The position numbers and the translations under genes were made by a program. Below are positions 1 through 7,929 of a DNA stretch of 34,681 nucleotides, piece after piece. Source of the DNA: Halieaceae bacterium UBA5085 (lineage in GTDB: Bacteria; Pseudomonadota; Gammaproteobacteria; Pseudomonadales; Halieaceae). The number at the start of each line of letters is the position of its first letter. Position 1 is the first letter of the stretch. The stretch spans positions 173,887 to 208,567 of the forward strand of contig DIAF01000015.1 in NCBI GenBank assembly GCA_002414665.1. The letters run 5' to 3'. The notes beneath the pieces are model-generated. The model saw nothing but the letters and a program-made list of their open reading frames with translations, searched no databases and had not been told where the DNA came from.

Positions 1-260
1 TCCACCAGCCACAGAATGTTGCGCCGCACCAGCGGCTCGCCCCCGGTGAGCCGTATTTTGTTGATGCCGAGGCCCACAGCCGCCTGCGCGACGCGGTACA
101 GCTCTTCCAGCGACAGAACCTGCGCCCGCGGCACGAACTGCATGTCTTCAGCCATGCAGTAAACGCAGCGGAAGTCGCAGCGGTCGGTAACCGACAGGCG
201 CAGGTAGTTGATCCGGCGCTGGAAGGGATCGACTAGATGAGCTGGGATACTGGGGGTCAT
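1..260 (-). CDS. moaA: GTP 3',8-cyclase MoaA, 5' part (truncated by window edge)
   Basis: This is the N-terminal 86 codons of the radical-SAM enzyme that converts GTP to 3',8-cyclo-GTP, the first step of molybdenum cofactor synthesis in the cytoplasm. The frame reads from an ATG at 260 down to the window edge. It shows the MoaA N-terminus with the radical-SAM cysteines CDFRCVYC (C28, C32, C35), which ligate the first 4Fe-4S cluster and bind SAM, followed by the family motif RLTGGEPL near residue 72. The C-terminal GTP-binding part, with the second cluster and the GG tail, lies outside the window. The start lacks a clear Shine-Dalgarno sequence, and a TATACT element lies only six bases upstream, so a leaderless transcript is possible. 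The family call is firm from the motif set. Confidence 0.93.
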   Translation of the reverse strand, partial: MTPSIPAHLVDPFQRRINYLRLSVTDRCDFRCVYCMAEDMQFVPRAQVLSLEELYRVAQAAVGLGINKIRLTGGEPLVRRNILWLV

Positions 261-265
261 CAGGC

Positions 266-275
266 CAGTATACTG
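266..275. promoter_or_regulatory. Palindromic CAGTATACTG, possible -10 element(s) for moaA and/or the divergent gene
   Basis: The ten-base perfect palindrome contains TATACT on both strands (267-272 minus, 269-274 plus). On the minus strand the hexamer ends six bases before the moaA ATG, so transcription would start at about the start codon. No convincing -35 box was found 16-18 bases upstream on either strand, so promoter function is tentative. Confidence 0.3.
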
Positions 276-378
276 TCTGCGGCGGGTTCACTCTAGTCTT
301 GGTGCGCGGAACACAGCCGGCCTTTACACTGCGCCCGGCTCTGGGCAGGATGCGAAGAGCAACCATGGAAAATTAATC

Positions 379-1446
379 ATGTACCTGACAGTCTGCCTGC
401 GGTGGCTTCTCGCTCTGTTTGGCTTTTCCGCGCTGCCTCTGGCGGCCGGCAATCCCTGTGAACCGGTTGACGGTATCCAGTCCATCTGTGGACTTGCCGC
501 GCCGGAAGACCTGGTGTCCGCGCCCAACGGTCGCGATCTCATTTTCGGTCAGATGGCGGGGCCGGGCGGCCTCTATCTGCTGGACACCCGCGATGATTCG
601 GTGCATTCCCTGCTGCCGGAGCCGGTGCCTGCCCCGCCGGATGAACTGTGGGGCGACCCACAGTGCCTGCGGCCTGTGTCGCGGCTGGAGGCACACGGGC
701 TGGACATTCGCCGCCGCCTGGACGGACGCTGGCAGCTGCTGGTGGTGAACCATGCAGAGCAGCGCGAATCTGTAGAGTTTTTCGAACTGCATAATCCACT
801 GGGCGATCGCCCGCGTGCCCGCTGGCGCGGTTGTGCTGAGGCCCCGCCGGCCGCGAATTTCAACGATGTTGCCGCCCTGTCCGACGGCAGCCTGCTGGTC
901 ACCCACATGGCAGACCGGCGCTGGCAATTGGTCAACGCGGTGCTGGCGGCCCTGGGGCGTGATACGGGGTTTGTCTACCGCTGGACCCGCGACGCCGGCT
1001 TTACGCCGCTGCCCGCCACCCGCGCTCCCCACCCCAATGGTATTCTGCTGGCGCCCGACGAGCAGACGTTTTACCTCAATGTCTACCTCGGCAACGTTGT
1101 GCAGCACCGCGCATTGCCCGGGGGCGAGCTGCTGGCGGCGGTACCTGTGCCGAAACCCGATAACGCCAGCTGGGCGGAAGACGGGCGGCTTCTGGTGGCC
1201 TCCCACGAAGGCACGCTGTGGCAGATATTTCGCAGCCTGTCACAGGGGCACCAGCGACCCAGCGAACTGCCTTTCAGCATCATTGCGCTAGACCCGGTCA
1301 CGCTGGAGCCGTCGACGCTGCTGCAGCGCTCCGGGCCGCCGATGGGCGCCGGCACTGTTGCGCTGCAGCGAGGTCATGCTGTTTACATCGGCTCCTATGT
1401 GGGCGACCGCATCATTCGTCTCCCCATGCCGCCGCAGCGCCCATGA
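379..1446 (+). CDS. Secreted SMP-30/gluconolactonase-like beta-propeller protein
   Basis: This 355-residue protein starts with a hydrophobic signal-peptide-like segment (residues 6-23, LRWLLALFGF...LPLAAG), so it is probably exported to the periplasm. The mature part resembles the SMP-30/gluconolactonase/arylesterase six-bladed propeller group: repeated D-G-x-L-L-V type strands (for example DGSLLVTHM, DGRLLVASH) and a PHPNGI motif around residue 216, which in this superfamily contributes a metal-binding Asn. Members hydrolyse lactones or esters, but the substrate here cannot be told and the protein could be a non-catalytic propeller. Its stop overlaps the start of the anion transporter gene (ATGA at 1443-1446), indicating translational coupling. 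An acid released by this protein might be the transporter's substrate, which is an inference. Confidence 0.7.
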   Translation: MYLTVCLRWLLALFGFSALPLAAGNPCEPVDGIQSICGLAAPEDLVSAPNGRDLIFGQMAGPGGLYLLDTRDDSVHSLLPEPVPAPPDELWGDPQCLRPVSRLEAHGLDIRRRLDGRWQLLVVNHAEQRESVEFFELHNPLGDRPRARWRGCAEAPPAANFNDVAALSDGSLLVTHMADRRWQLVNAVLAALGRDTGFVYRWTRDAGFTPLPATRAPHPNGILLAPDEQTFYLNVYLGNVVQHRALPGGELLAAVPVPKPDNASWAEDGRLLVASHEGTLWQIFRSLSQGHQRPSELPFSIIALDPVTLEPSTLLQRSGPPMGAGTVALQRGHAVYIGSYVGDRIIRLPMPPQRP

Positions 1447-2822
1447 ACACCTTCCGCCGCTGTCTGCTGTGGGCTGCGCCACTGCTGTCCGTCGGTCTGG
1501 CACTGCTGCTGCAAGGCGCCGGATACGGACAGGACATTGCGGTGGTTTCCATGGTGGCGCTCTGGTGTGTGCTCTGGTGGGTATTCGAGCCGGTTCCGAT
1601 ACCGGTCACGTCCCTGCTGCCCATTGCGCTGTTACCCTTGATGGGTGTGTTGACGCCCGCCGAAGTGGGCCAGGCCTACGGGTCTCCCCTGATATTGCTC
1701 TTGCTGGGCGGCTTCCTGCTGTCCAAGGCGATGGAGCATTCCGGCGCGCACCGGCGAATTGCCCTGGGCATGGTGCGACTGGTCGGGGCGGACAGCGGTC
1801 CACGGCTGGTGCTGGGCTTCATGATCGCCGCGGCCAGCCTGAGCATGTGGATATCCAACACCGCCACCACGCTCATGCTGCTGCCAGTCGCGCTTGCCGT
1901 GCTGGAGGCCACCGACCGGCGCCGTGAACTGGCCGTTCCCCTGCTGCTGGGTGTGGCCTACGCCGCCAGTGTGGGCGGAATCGGTACACCCATCGGAACG
2001 CCCCCCAACCTCATTTTCATGCAGGTCTATGAGCAGACGACAGGGCAGCCGATCAGTTTTACCCGTTGGATGAGCTGGGCAGTACCCGTGGTGGTGGTGA
2101 TGATTCCGTTGATGGCCCTGATGCTGACCCGCAGCCTCTCTGGACCGATCGCGGTTCAGGTGCCCAGCACGGGGGCCTGGCGTAGCGAAGAGAAGCGGGT
2201 GCTGACGGTGTTTGGCCTGACGGCCCTGGCCTGGATTACACGCAGTGAGCCCTTCGGTGGCTGGCAGGCCTGGCTGGGGCTGCCCCAGGCCAACGATGCT
2301 TCGGTGGCATTGCTGGCGGTTGTGGTGATGTTTGTGGTGCCGAATGGCAGCGGAGGCCGATTGCTGGATTGGGAGCGGGCCAGCACCATTCCATGGGGGG
2401 TGCTGTTGCTGTTTTCCGGTGGGATCTGCCTGGCCAGCGGTTTTGTTGCCTCGGGGCTCAGCGATATCATGGGCGAGGCGCTTGCCGGCTTGACCGACAT
2501 GCCTGTCTGGTTGTTGCTGCTGTTGATCTGCCTCGCGGTGACTTTCATGACGGAGACCACATCCAATACAGCGAGCACCACGCTGCTGATGCCGGTGCTC
2601 GCGGCTGCCGCGCTGGCGGCGGATCTGCCTCCTGAGTTGATCATGGTGCCCGCGGCAATGAGCGCGAGCTGTGCCTTCATGCTGCCAGTGGCAACGGCGC
2701 CCAACTCCGTGGTCTACGGCAGCGGCCTGATCACGACGGCCCAAATGGCGAGAGAGGGTCTGCTGCTGAACCTGCTCGGTGCAGTGGTGATCAGCAGCCT
2801 GTGTTATGTGCTGGTGAGCTAG
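1443..2822 (+). CDS. DASS/SLC13-family sodium:anion symporter
   Basis: This 459-residue inner-membrane protein has about 11-12 hydrophobic segments. It carries the two diagnostic Ser-Asn-Thr motifs of the divalent anion:Na+ symporter family, one in each inverted repeat: WISNTATT (SNT at 138-140) and TETTSNTASTT (SNT at 374-376). It also has GTPIGTPPN around 181-189, typical of the hairpin/binding region. Family members import di- or tricarboxylates, sulfate or similar anions with sodium. The ATG at 1443 was chosen because it overlaps the upstream stop codon as ATGA and is followed by a normal membrane N-terminus; the longer frame upstream is antisense-like sequence within the preceding gene. 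Specificity cannot be deduced, but coupling to a putative lactonase points to a carboxylate. Confidence 0.88.
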   Translation: MNTFRRCLLWAAPLLSVGLALLLQGAGYGQDIAVVSMVALWCVLWWVFEPVPIPVTSLLPIALLPLMGVLTPAEVGQAYGSPLILLLLGGFLLSKAMEHSGAHRRIALGMVRLVGADSGPRLVLGFMIAAASLSMWISNTATTLMLLPVALAVLEATDRRRELAVPLLLGVAYAASVGGIGTPIGTPPNLIFMQVYEQTTGQPISFTRWMSWAVPVVVVMIPLMALMLTRSLSGPIAVQVPSTGAWRSEEKRVLTVFGLTALAWITRSEPFGGWQAWLGLPQANDASVALLAVVVMFVVPNGSGGRLLDWERASTIPWGVLLLFSGGICLASGFVASGLSDIMGEALAGLTDMPVWLLLLLICLAVTFMTETTSNTASTTLLMPVLAAAALAADLPPELIMVPAAMSASCAFMLPVATAPNSVVYGSGLITTAQMAREGLLLNLLGAVVISSLCYVLVS

Positions 2823-2854
2823 CGCCCGGGACGTGTCTCCGCGCCACGGGCGCT
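2821..2854. terminator. GC-rich inverted repeat between convergent genes
   Basis: An eight-base stem, AGCGCCCG (2821-2828) with CGGGCGCT (2847-2854), encloses an 18-base loop in the short gap between the convergent transporter and peroxiredoxin genes. There is no T-tract, so it is at best a weak or factor-assisted terminator. Confidence 0.35.
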
Positions 2855-2859
2855 GGCAG

Positions 2860-3339
2860 TTAGAGCAGGGCCATCATGCTTTCGGCAGAGCTGACGTCAA
2901 CGCCCGGGCCCTGTTCTACATTCAGGTGCGTGACTTCACCGTTGTCTACCAGCATGGCAAAGCGCTGGCTGCGCTTGCCCAGCCCGAAGCCGGTGCCGTC
3001 GAGTTCCAGGCCCAGTGCCGCGGTGAATTCACCGTTGCCATCGCCCAGCATCAGCAGCTCTTCGGCATTCTGTGACTTGCCCCAGGCATCCATGACGAAG
3101 GCATCGTTTACCGCCATGCAGGCGATGGTGTCCACACCCTTGGCCTTGATCTTGTCGGCGTTGACCACGTATCCGGGCAGGTGGGTCAGGGTGCAGCCAG
3201 GCGTGAACGCCCCCGGCACGGCGAACAGCAGCACTTTCTTGCCGGCAAACAGCTCATCGGTGCTGATATCAACAGGGCCTTTCTCGCCCATGGTCTTGAG
3301 GGTTACTGAGGGGATTTTGTCGCCAACTTTGATGGTCAT
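2860..3339 (-). CDS. Peroxiredoxin, Prx5 / type II atypical 2-Cys group
   Basis: This 159-residue cytoplasmic thiol peroxidase should reduce hydrogen peroxide or alkyl hydroperoxides with glutaredoxin, glutathione or thioredoxin as electron donor. The active-site motif PGAFTPGCTLTHLPGY places the peroxidatic cysteine at C49. A second cysteine at C74 has the 25-residue spacing of the resolving cysteine in type II (Prx5-like) enzymes. Length matches the roughly 160-residue stand-alone family, with no fused glutaredoxin domain. The usual T/S before the active cysteine (TPTCS) is replaced by glycine here. The start ATG at 3339 is preceded by AAGGAGAG four bases upstream. The gene is divergent from the methyltransferase, so its promoter must lie in or near that gene's 5' end. 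Confidence 0.93.
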   Translation of the reverse strand: MTIKVGDKIPSVTLKTMGEKGPVDISTDELFAGKKVLLFAVPGAFTPGCTLTHLPGYVVNADKIKAKGVDTIACMAVNDAFVMDAWGKSQNAEELLMLGDGNGEFTAALGLELDGTGFGLGKRSQRFAMLVDNGEVTHLNVEQGPGVDVSSAESMMALL

Positions 3340-3390
3340 GTTACTCTCCTTGTCCCGAACGGGTTTGCCATGAAGCGGGGATCATACCAG

Positions 3391-4047
3391 ATGCAACGTC
3401 ACTTGCACTGCCCTCTCTGTGGCGCGGGTAGTTACACATTCCATGAGGATCGCAGGCGCCGTTACTGTCGCTGTGAGCGCTGTTTACTGGTCTTCGTGCC
3501 CCCCGAATTTCACCTGTCAGCGGGTGACGAGAAGGCCGAGTACGACCTGCATCAGAACCGGGTTGATGACCCCCACTACCGCGCCTTTCTGGCACGTCTT
3601 GCCACGCCGCTGCTGGCCGTACTGGCGCCCGGTTCGCGCGGGCTGGATTTCGGCTGCGGCCCCGGTCCTGCACTGGCCGCCATGCTGGCTGAAGCGGGCC
3701 ACCGGATGAGCCTGTACGATCCCTTTTATTTTCCTGCCGAGGATGCCCTGTGCCCGGGGTACGACTTCATCACGGCAACGGAGGTGGTGGAGCATTTGCG
3801 GGCACCCGCTACTGAGCTGGACCGGCTCTGGCAGTTGCTGGTTCCGGGCGGTGTCCTGGGCATCATGACCAAGCTGGTGACGGATGCCGGGGCGTTTGCC
3901 GGCTGGCACTACAAGAACGACCCCACGCATGTGTGCTTTTTCAGCCGCAGCACCTGGCAGTGGTGGGCGCAGGCCCGCGGCAGCCAACCGGTATTTGAGG
4001 GCGCGGATGTGATTCTGCTGCGAAAACCGGCCGGCACACGCGGCTAG
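3391..4047 (+). CDS. Class I SAM-dependent methyltransferase with N-terminal zinc ribbon
   Basis: This protein of about 218 residues has two parts. An N-terminal zinc-ribbon-like segment (CPLCG ... CRCERC) carries paired cysteines that could bind zinc. A class I methyltransferase domain follows, with motif I LDFGCGPGP and a downstream D/E-rich strand (LYDPFYF) that would hold SAM. The methylated substrate is unknown; related zinc-ribbon methyltransferases act on small molecules, sugars or protein. ATG 3391 is preferred because it places the zinc ribbon at the N-terminus and leaves about 50 bases to the divergent peroxiredoxin start; ATG 3370 in the same frame is an alternative that adds seven residues. 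The TTEV-like segment ITATEVVEHL followed by LVPGGVLGI is typical of the Methyltransf_23 group. Confidence 0.82.
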   Translation: MQRHLHCPLCGAGSYTFHEDRRRRYCRCERCLLVFVPPEFHLSAGDEKAEYDLHQNRVDDPHYRAFLARLATPLLAVLAPGSRGLDFGCGPGPALAAMLAEAGHRMSLYDPFYFPAEDALCPGYDFITATEVVEHLRAPATELDRLWQLLVPGGVLGIMTKLVTDAGAFAGWHYKNDPTHVCFFSRSTWQWWAQARGSQPVFEGADVILLRKPAGTRG

Positions 4048-4056
4048 TGTTGCGCT

Positions 4057-4719
4057 TCAGGTTTTTTTCGGGGACGCAATCATGCCCTCGAAGATGGCCT
4101 GGCAATCCCGGTAGAAGGTCAGCTGGGCGTCACCCAGGTAGGGCGCAACCATGGTCAGCAGCTGCAGGACACCCTGATGGATCACGACATGCGGCGAGCG
4201 TGGTGCATGCAGCAGTTGGTCGTAGCTCAGCCAGAAGGTCAGCACCAGCGTCATGTTGTCGACCAGGCTGAGCAGCTGGTCGTCGTCGGTATCGATAACC
4301 GCCTGTTCCAGCAGCTTGTGGCAGATGGCGAGCAGCGCTGAACGCTGCAGTTGCAGCAGGCGGCGGAACCCCTTGCGGATGGCTGGATAGCGCTGCTGCA
4401 GGTCGTCCAGGTTGTGGTAGAGGAAGCGATATTGCCACATCTCCTCCAGCACCACATACAGGTAGAACCAGTTGTCCTCCACCTGGCTTGGATCCCTGCC
4501 CAGTGGCCCCTCAAGGGGCGCTGCCAGCGTATCGCTGAGGGCCAGTTCATATTGCTGGAACAGCTCGCCGATGATCTCGTCCTTGCCCTTGAAGTGGTAA
4601 TACAGGTTGCCGGGGCTGATATCCAACTCGTTGGCGATATCAATGGTGGTCGTGTGCGCCTCGCCCTCCTCGTTGAACAGGGCCAGACTGGTCACCAGTA
4701 TGCGGTCACGTGTTTTCAC
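4057..4719 (-). CDS. phaD: TetR-family regulator, PhaD-like
   Basis: This 220-residue protein has an N-terminal TetR helix-turn-helix: MKTRDRILVTSLALFNEEGE, then IANELDISPGNLYYHFKGKDEI. The wording of these segments matches PhaD of pseudomonads closely, a TetR-type activator of phasin and PHA synthesis genes that senses an intermediate of fatty-acid metabolism. The C-terminal half is the helical ligand-binding and dimerisation domain. The gene lies 22 bases downstream of a phasin gene on the same strand, so the two are likely co-transcribed and the regulator probably controls one or both local phasins. The symbol is given by similarity and context; regulation of other PHA or lipid genes is equally possible. 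Confidence 0.8.
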   Translation of the reverse strand: MKTRDRILVTSLALFNEEGEAHTTTIDIANELDISPGNLYYHFKGKDEIIGELFQQYELALSDTLAAPLEGPLGRDPSQVEDNWFYLYVVLEEMWQYRFLYHNLDDLQQRYPAIRKGFRRLLQLQRSALLAICHKLLEQAVIDTDDDQLLSLVDNMTLVLTFWLSYDQLLHAPRSPHVVIHQGVLQLLTMVAPYLGDAQLTFYRDCQAIFEGMIASPKKT

Positions 4720-4741
4720 CTCGCCGCCGTCGGCTACAGCG

Positions 4742-5215
4742 TCAGGCGGGCTTGCGGCCGGTGGCGGGCTTGCTCTTCACGGCGGCGCGGCGCGTGGCGG
4801 TTTTCTTGCGTGCGGCGGGCTTTCTCGCGGGCTTGCCCTGGGCGGCCAGTGCGGCGCTGAGATCATCCACTTTGCGGGTCAGGCGATCGATTTTCTCGTG
4901 CAGTGCCAGGAGGTCTTCGCCGCGGGCGGGTAGCTGCATCTGAAAACTCTCACGCACGCGGTGAATGCGTTCCTCGACTGAATTGCGCGCACTGCGACCG
5001 CTGTGCAGGCCCTTGCGCGCCTCGTCCTCCAGTGCGGCACCCGCCTTTACCAGGTCACGGAACAGCTTGGGTGTTTCCACGCCGGCCTTCTCCATGCGGT
5101 CCTGGGCCTCGTCCACGGCGCGCCCGTAGGCGCCAACCCCGGCTAGCCAGATGTTGCGGGCAATTTCCCCCGCCTTGTCGGTGACCTTGTTCTTATCGCT
5201 CTTATCATCGCTCAC
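4742..5215 (-). CDS. Phasin family protein with C-terminal Lys/Ala-rich tail
   Basis: This is a PHA granule-associated protein of 157 residues. Residues 8-110 form the helical phasin domain (TDKAGEIARNIWLAGVGAYG... typical of the PhaI/PhaF group), including an amphipathic heptad-rich stretch (LHEKIDRLTRKVDDLSAAL). The last 30 or so residues are Lys/Ala/Pro/Arg-rich (ARKPAARKK, KPATGRKPA), like the histone-like nucleoid-binding tail of PhaF. The GTG at 5215 is chosen as start because GGAGG lies five bases upstream; an in-frame ATG at 5227 overlaps that ribosome site. Phasins coat PHA granules, control their number and size, and PhaF-type tails tether granules to DNA. The gene heads a likely two-gene unit with the PhaD-like regulator. 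Confidence 0.85.
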   Translation of the reverse strand: MSDDKSDKNKVTDKAGEIARNIWLAGVGAYGRAVDEAQDRMEKAGVETPKLFRDLVKAGAALEDEARKGLHSGRSARNSVEERIHRVRESFQMQLPARGEDLLALHEKIDRLTRKVDDLSAALAAQGKPARKPAARKKTATRRAAVKSKPATGRKPA

Positions 5216-5220
5216 GTCGT

Positions 5221-5225
5221 CCTCC
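5221..5225 (-). promoter_or_regulatory. Ribosome binding site deciding a GTG start
   Basis: On the minus strand, GGAGG lies exactly five bases before the GTG at 5215. The upstream in-frame ATG (5227) overlaps this site and has no comparable ribosome site of its own. The product then begins MSDDKSDKNK, a normal phasin N-terminus. Confidence 0.7.
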
Positions 5226-5491
5226 ATTGCGCAGGGCGCATTGGGCCATCGGGCGGTCATTTAAGCAGAAAGCGGGCGCTCTATGCCAGCTGTGGTGCGG
5301 TCGATGAGCGGGTGCTGGCGGGGGCTGAATGGTGGCGCGGGGCGCGGTATCGACAGGTGCTCCGCGCCCTGGATTCTGTGTAAAAATGCATGGATATTAT
5401 TTTTTAACCGGAGTAGTGTATTTTGTGCCAGCTAGCCACAGTTGGCGTCAGCGACACCTTGGCGACGATAAATATAAAGAGGAATTGGTGC

Positions 5492-7807
5492 ATGAAACAG
5501 CAAAAGTATCTGGTCAGCGCGCTGTGTCTGGCTCTTGGCACGACCGCCTCGGCAGGGCTTTACGCGGCAGAACGCGCGGCCCTCGAAGAAGTGATTGTTA
5601 CCGCCCAGAAGCGCGAGGAAAACCTGCAGTCGGTCCCCCTGGCAATTTCCGCGTTGTCCGCAGCGGAACTCGAAATGCGTGGTATGGAGAGTCTGGCTGA
5701 CCTGAACGCGGTCGCGCCGAACGTGATGTTCCGCCAGAACCCGGGGGCGCGCCTGGTCTCGGTGGTATCCATTCGCGGCAGTGTGACCGGGCAACCGGCG
5801 ATCTGGATTGATGCGCCCGTCGGGCTGTACCTGAACGGTATCTACCTCGGCAAGTCGCAGGGCTCCGTATTTGATGTGGTGGACATCGAGCGTGTTGAGG
5901 TGCTGCGCGGCCCCCAGGGGACGCTGTTTGGCCGTAACACTGAAGGTGGTGCAATCAACTTCGTGACGCGGCGCCCGACTGGTGAATTCAGTGGCTCGGC
6001 CCTGGCCGAGGTGGGCAACTACGACCGCCGCGTCGGTCGCCTGCAGGTGGATCTGCCGCAGATGGGGATTGCCTCCGCCAGCGTGGGGATGCGCAAGGAG
6101 CGCGCCGACGGCTGGGCAGACAACCTGACCGGACCCGACCTCGGCGCTGTGGATAACGAAGCCTTCCGCGCGTCGATCATGCTGGAGCCCACCGAGCAGC
6201 TGGTAGCCATCTACGACTTTGATTATTCCTACACCGACCAGACGCCGGCGCCCTCGTCGCTGGTGTCTCTGGAAGGCTGGGCCGGCACCTTCCCCAGTGT
6301 GTTTGGTCCCTTCCTGGGCAGTGCCATTGAAAGCGCTGCGGCACCCTATGTCGTATCGGGTCGCCCGGACACCGTCTCCACCAATACCGTACCGGGGCAG
6401 CCGGGTTTGTTCGAGCGCAGCCGCACACGTGCACACGCACTTACGCTTGAATACGATCTGACGTCCAGGGATCAGTTGAAGTACATCGGTGCGCTGCGCA
6501 CCATGGACTACAACGACAGCCAGGATATCGATGGCATGCCGCTGGACTCTATCGTAGTCATTCCCGGTGCGCTCTCCTGGGGCATGTCTGCAAACTTCAA
6601 CCGCCTGACTGACTACGAGCAGATTTCCCACGAATTCCAGTGGATTGCTGATCGCGAAGACTTCAACTGGGTGTTGGGCGCCTACTATTTCGAGGATGAG
6701 GGGGAAACGCTGGGCAGCCAGCTGTTCACACTGTTCGGCAACGTACCGCAGCAGGTGAACTACGGGGCTGATACCGAGGCCTGGGCTTTGTTCGGGCAAA
6801 TGGACTGGCGCTTTGCCGAGCGCTGGACTGCAACGTTGGGTGCGCGCTATACCGAAGAAAAGCGCTCCGGCTTCTCGCACCGTTACACCACGGACGGCTT
6901 TGGTGGCTCCTTCATCACTGATGTGGGCCCGGGGCTGCTGCCGTTCATCAGCTACAGTGAAACCTTTGATGACACATCGCCCATGGCGGCGCTGTCCTAC
7001 GAGCTCTCGCCTGACCTGAACTTCTATCTGCGCCTGGCCAATGGCTTCAAGAGCGGCGGTTTCAGCTCCGAGGTGGCCGACCCGGCGGTGAGTACACCTT
7101 TCGAACCCCAGACCTCGCTGTCGACGGAAGTGGGGATGAAGTCGCTCTGGCTGGACGGTGCGCTGCGTCTGAACGTCGCCCTGTTCCATAATGCGATTGA
7201 TGACCTGCACATTACCCAGCTGTTGCCGGGCACCACCCAGTCGCTGCTCACCAACGCGGGTGAGGCCACGTATCAGGGTTTCGAACTGGAAATGGCCTAC
7301 CAGATCACGGATAACTGGCGGATTTCCGGTAACTATGGGTACCTGGATGCAGGATTCGACAAGTACCTGGACAACTCCTTTGCGCCGGGTCGCCCGATCA
7401 TCGATACCGCATCGAACCGTCTGGCACCTTACGCACCTGAAAATACCGCGGCCCTGCAGCTGGAGGGCACCCTGGCACAGTTTGGTTTTGGTGAGCTGCG
7501 CTTCCTGCTGGATTACACCTACACCGACAAGGTGTATCTGTACGCGGTCAACAAGAGCCTGACTGCGCCGAATGCGGGTGGCAGCTACGTGCAGGGCATC
7601 GATGAAGTGCCGGACACGCAGAATCTGAACGCCCGGCTGCAACTGGCTGATGTACCGGTGGGTGACGGTACCATGGACTTCGCGTTTTTCGTGCGCAACC
7701 TGACGGACGAGGACAAGCAGATCCAGGGTATCGATTTCAGCATGTTCCTGAACGGCGCCTGGCAGGACCCGAGAACCTACATGTTTTCGGCAACCTACAA
7801 CTGGTAG
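5492..7807 (+). CDS. TonB-dependent outer-membrane receptor
   Basis: This protein of 771 residues has a signal peptide (MKQQKYLVSALCLALGTTASAGLYA) and then a TonB-box-like segment EEVIVTAQKREENLQSVPLAIS. The plug domain contains VEVLRGPQGTLFGRNTEGGAINFVTRRP, and a long beta-barrel ends in an aromatic residue (FSATYNW), as expected for BamA-dependent outer-membrane barrels. The ATG at 5492 is preferred because AGAGGA lies eight bases upstream and it begins a proper signal peptide; an in-frame ATG at 5423 would add 23 non-signal residues. Such receptors import scarce substrates with energy from TonB-ExbBD. The sequence resembles the large group in marine gammaproteobacteria and sphingomonads with unknown lipids, aromatics or siderophores as ligand. 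It sits between two phasin genes pointing the other way. Confidence 0.93.
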   Translation: MKQQKYLVSALCLALGTTASAGLYAAERAALEEVIVTAQKREENLQSVPLAISALSAAELEMRGMESLADLNAVAPNVMFRQNPGARLVSVVSIRGSVTGQPAIWIDAPVGLYLNGIYLGKSQGSVFDVVDIERVEVLRGPQGTLFGRNTEGGAINFVTRRPTGEFSGSALAEVGNYDRRVGRLQVDLPQMGIASASVGMRKERADGWADNLTGPDLGAVDNEAFRASIMLEPTEQLVAIYDFDYSYTDQTPAPSSLVSLEGWAGTFPSVFGPFLGSAIESAAAPYVVSGRPDTVSTNTVPGQPGLFERSRTRAHALTLEYDLTSRDQLKYIGALRTMDYNDSQDIDGMPLDSIVVIPGALSWGMSANFNRLTDYEQISHEFQWIADREDFNWVLGAYYFEDEGETLGSQLFTLFGNVPQQVNYGADTEAWALFGQMDWRFAERWTATLGARYTEEKRSGFSHRYTTDGFGGSFITDVGPGLLPFISYSETFDDTSPMAALSYELSPDLNFYLRLANGFKSGGFSSEVADPAVSTPFEPQTSLSTEVGMKSLWLDGALRLNVALFHNAIDDLHITQLLPGTTQSLLTNAGEATYQGFELEMAYQITDNWRISGNYGYLDAGFDKYLDNSFAPGRPIIDTASNRLAPYAPENTAALQLEGTLAQFGFGELRFLLDYTYTDKVYLYAVNKSLTAPNAGGSYVQGIDEVPDTQNLNARLQLADVPVGDGTMDFAFFVRNLTDEDKQIQGIDFSMFLNGAWQDPRTYMFSATYNW

Positions 7808-7866
7808 CGGATGACGCCGGGGGGTTCGCCCTGCAGCGTGGCAGCTCCCCGGCCTGATTGTCAGGC

Positions 7867-7891
7867 AAAAAAAAGGGCCACAATGTGGCCC
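7867..7891 (-). terminator. Rho-independent terminator of the second phasin gene
   Basis: The stem GGGCCAC (7875-7881) pairs with GTGGCCC (7885-7891) around the loop AAT. An eight-base A-run (7867-7874) becomes a T-tract on the minus strand, directly after the phasin stop at 7930. This fits a minus-strand intrinsic terminator and also insulates the convergent receptor gene. Confidence 0.85.
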
Positions 7892-7897
7892 GAAAAG

Positions 7898-7916
7898 CTC
7901 CCTGTCAGGCAGGGAG
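7898..7916. repeat. Second inverted repeat beside the terminator
   Basis: CTCCCTG (7898-7904) and CAGGGAG (7910-7916) form a seven-base stem with a five-base loop. It lies between the phasin stop and the T-tract hairpin and may strengthen termination or stabilise the 3' end of either transcript. Confidence 0.45.
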
Positions 7917-7929
7917 TAGGGAACAATCT

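Noticed and set aside
365..376. Three-codon mini frame (ATG-GAA-AAT-TAA) just before the propeller gene
   Set aside because: Too short to distinguish from chance and without a clear ribosome site.
373..1206. A 277-residue antisense frame opposite the propeller gene
   Set aside because: No motif or ribosome site; the sense frame has a signal peptide and is coupled to the next gene.
1218..1442. Upstream extension of the DASS transporter frame
   Set aside because: It overlaps the propeller gene in another frame and would put a non-membrane, Ala/His/Cys-rich stretch before the first helix; the ATGA overlap at 1443 is a better start.
1632..2744. A 370-residue open frame antisense to the DASS transporter
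   Set aside because: It is Gln/His/Arg-rich with no domain pattern; the sense strand has both SNT motifs.
5373..5400. Promoter for the TonB-dependent receptor around TATTAT (5395-5400)
   Set aside because: The -10-like box is good and the region AT-rich, but no acceptable -35 hexamer lies 16-18 bases upstream, so it is not listed as a feature.
5423..5491. Earlier ATG for the TonB-dependent receptor
   Set aside because: It would bury the signal peptide behind 23 residues; ATG 5492 has a proper ribosome site.
5432..7642. A 736-residue open frame antisense to the TonB-dependent receptor
   Set aside because: It has no recognisable motifs, is His/Arg/Gln-rich as expected from reading a GC-rich gene backwards, and the sense strand encodes a complete receptor with signal peptide, plug and barrel.
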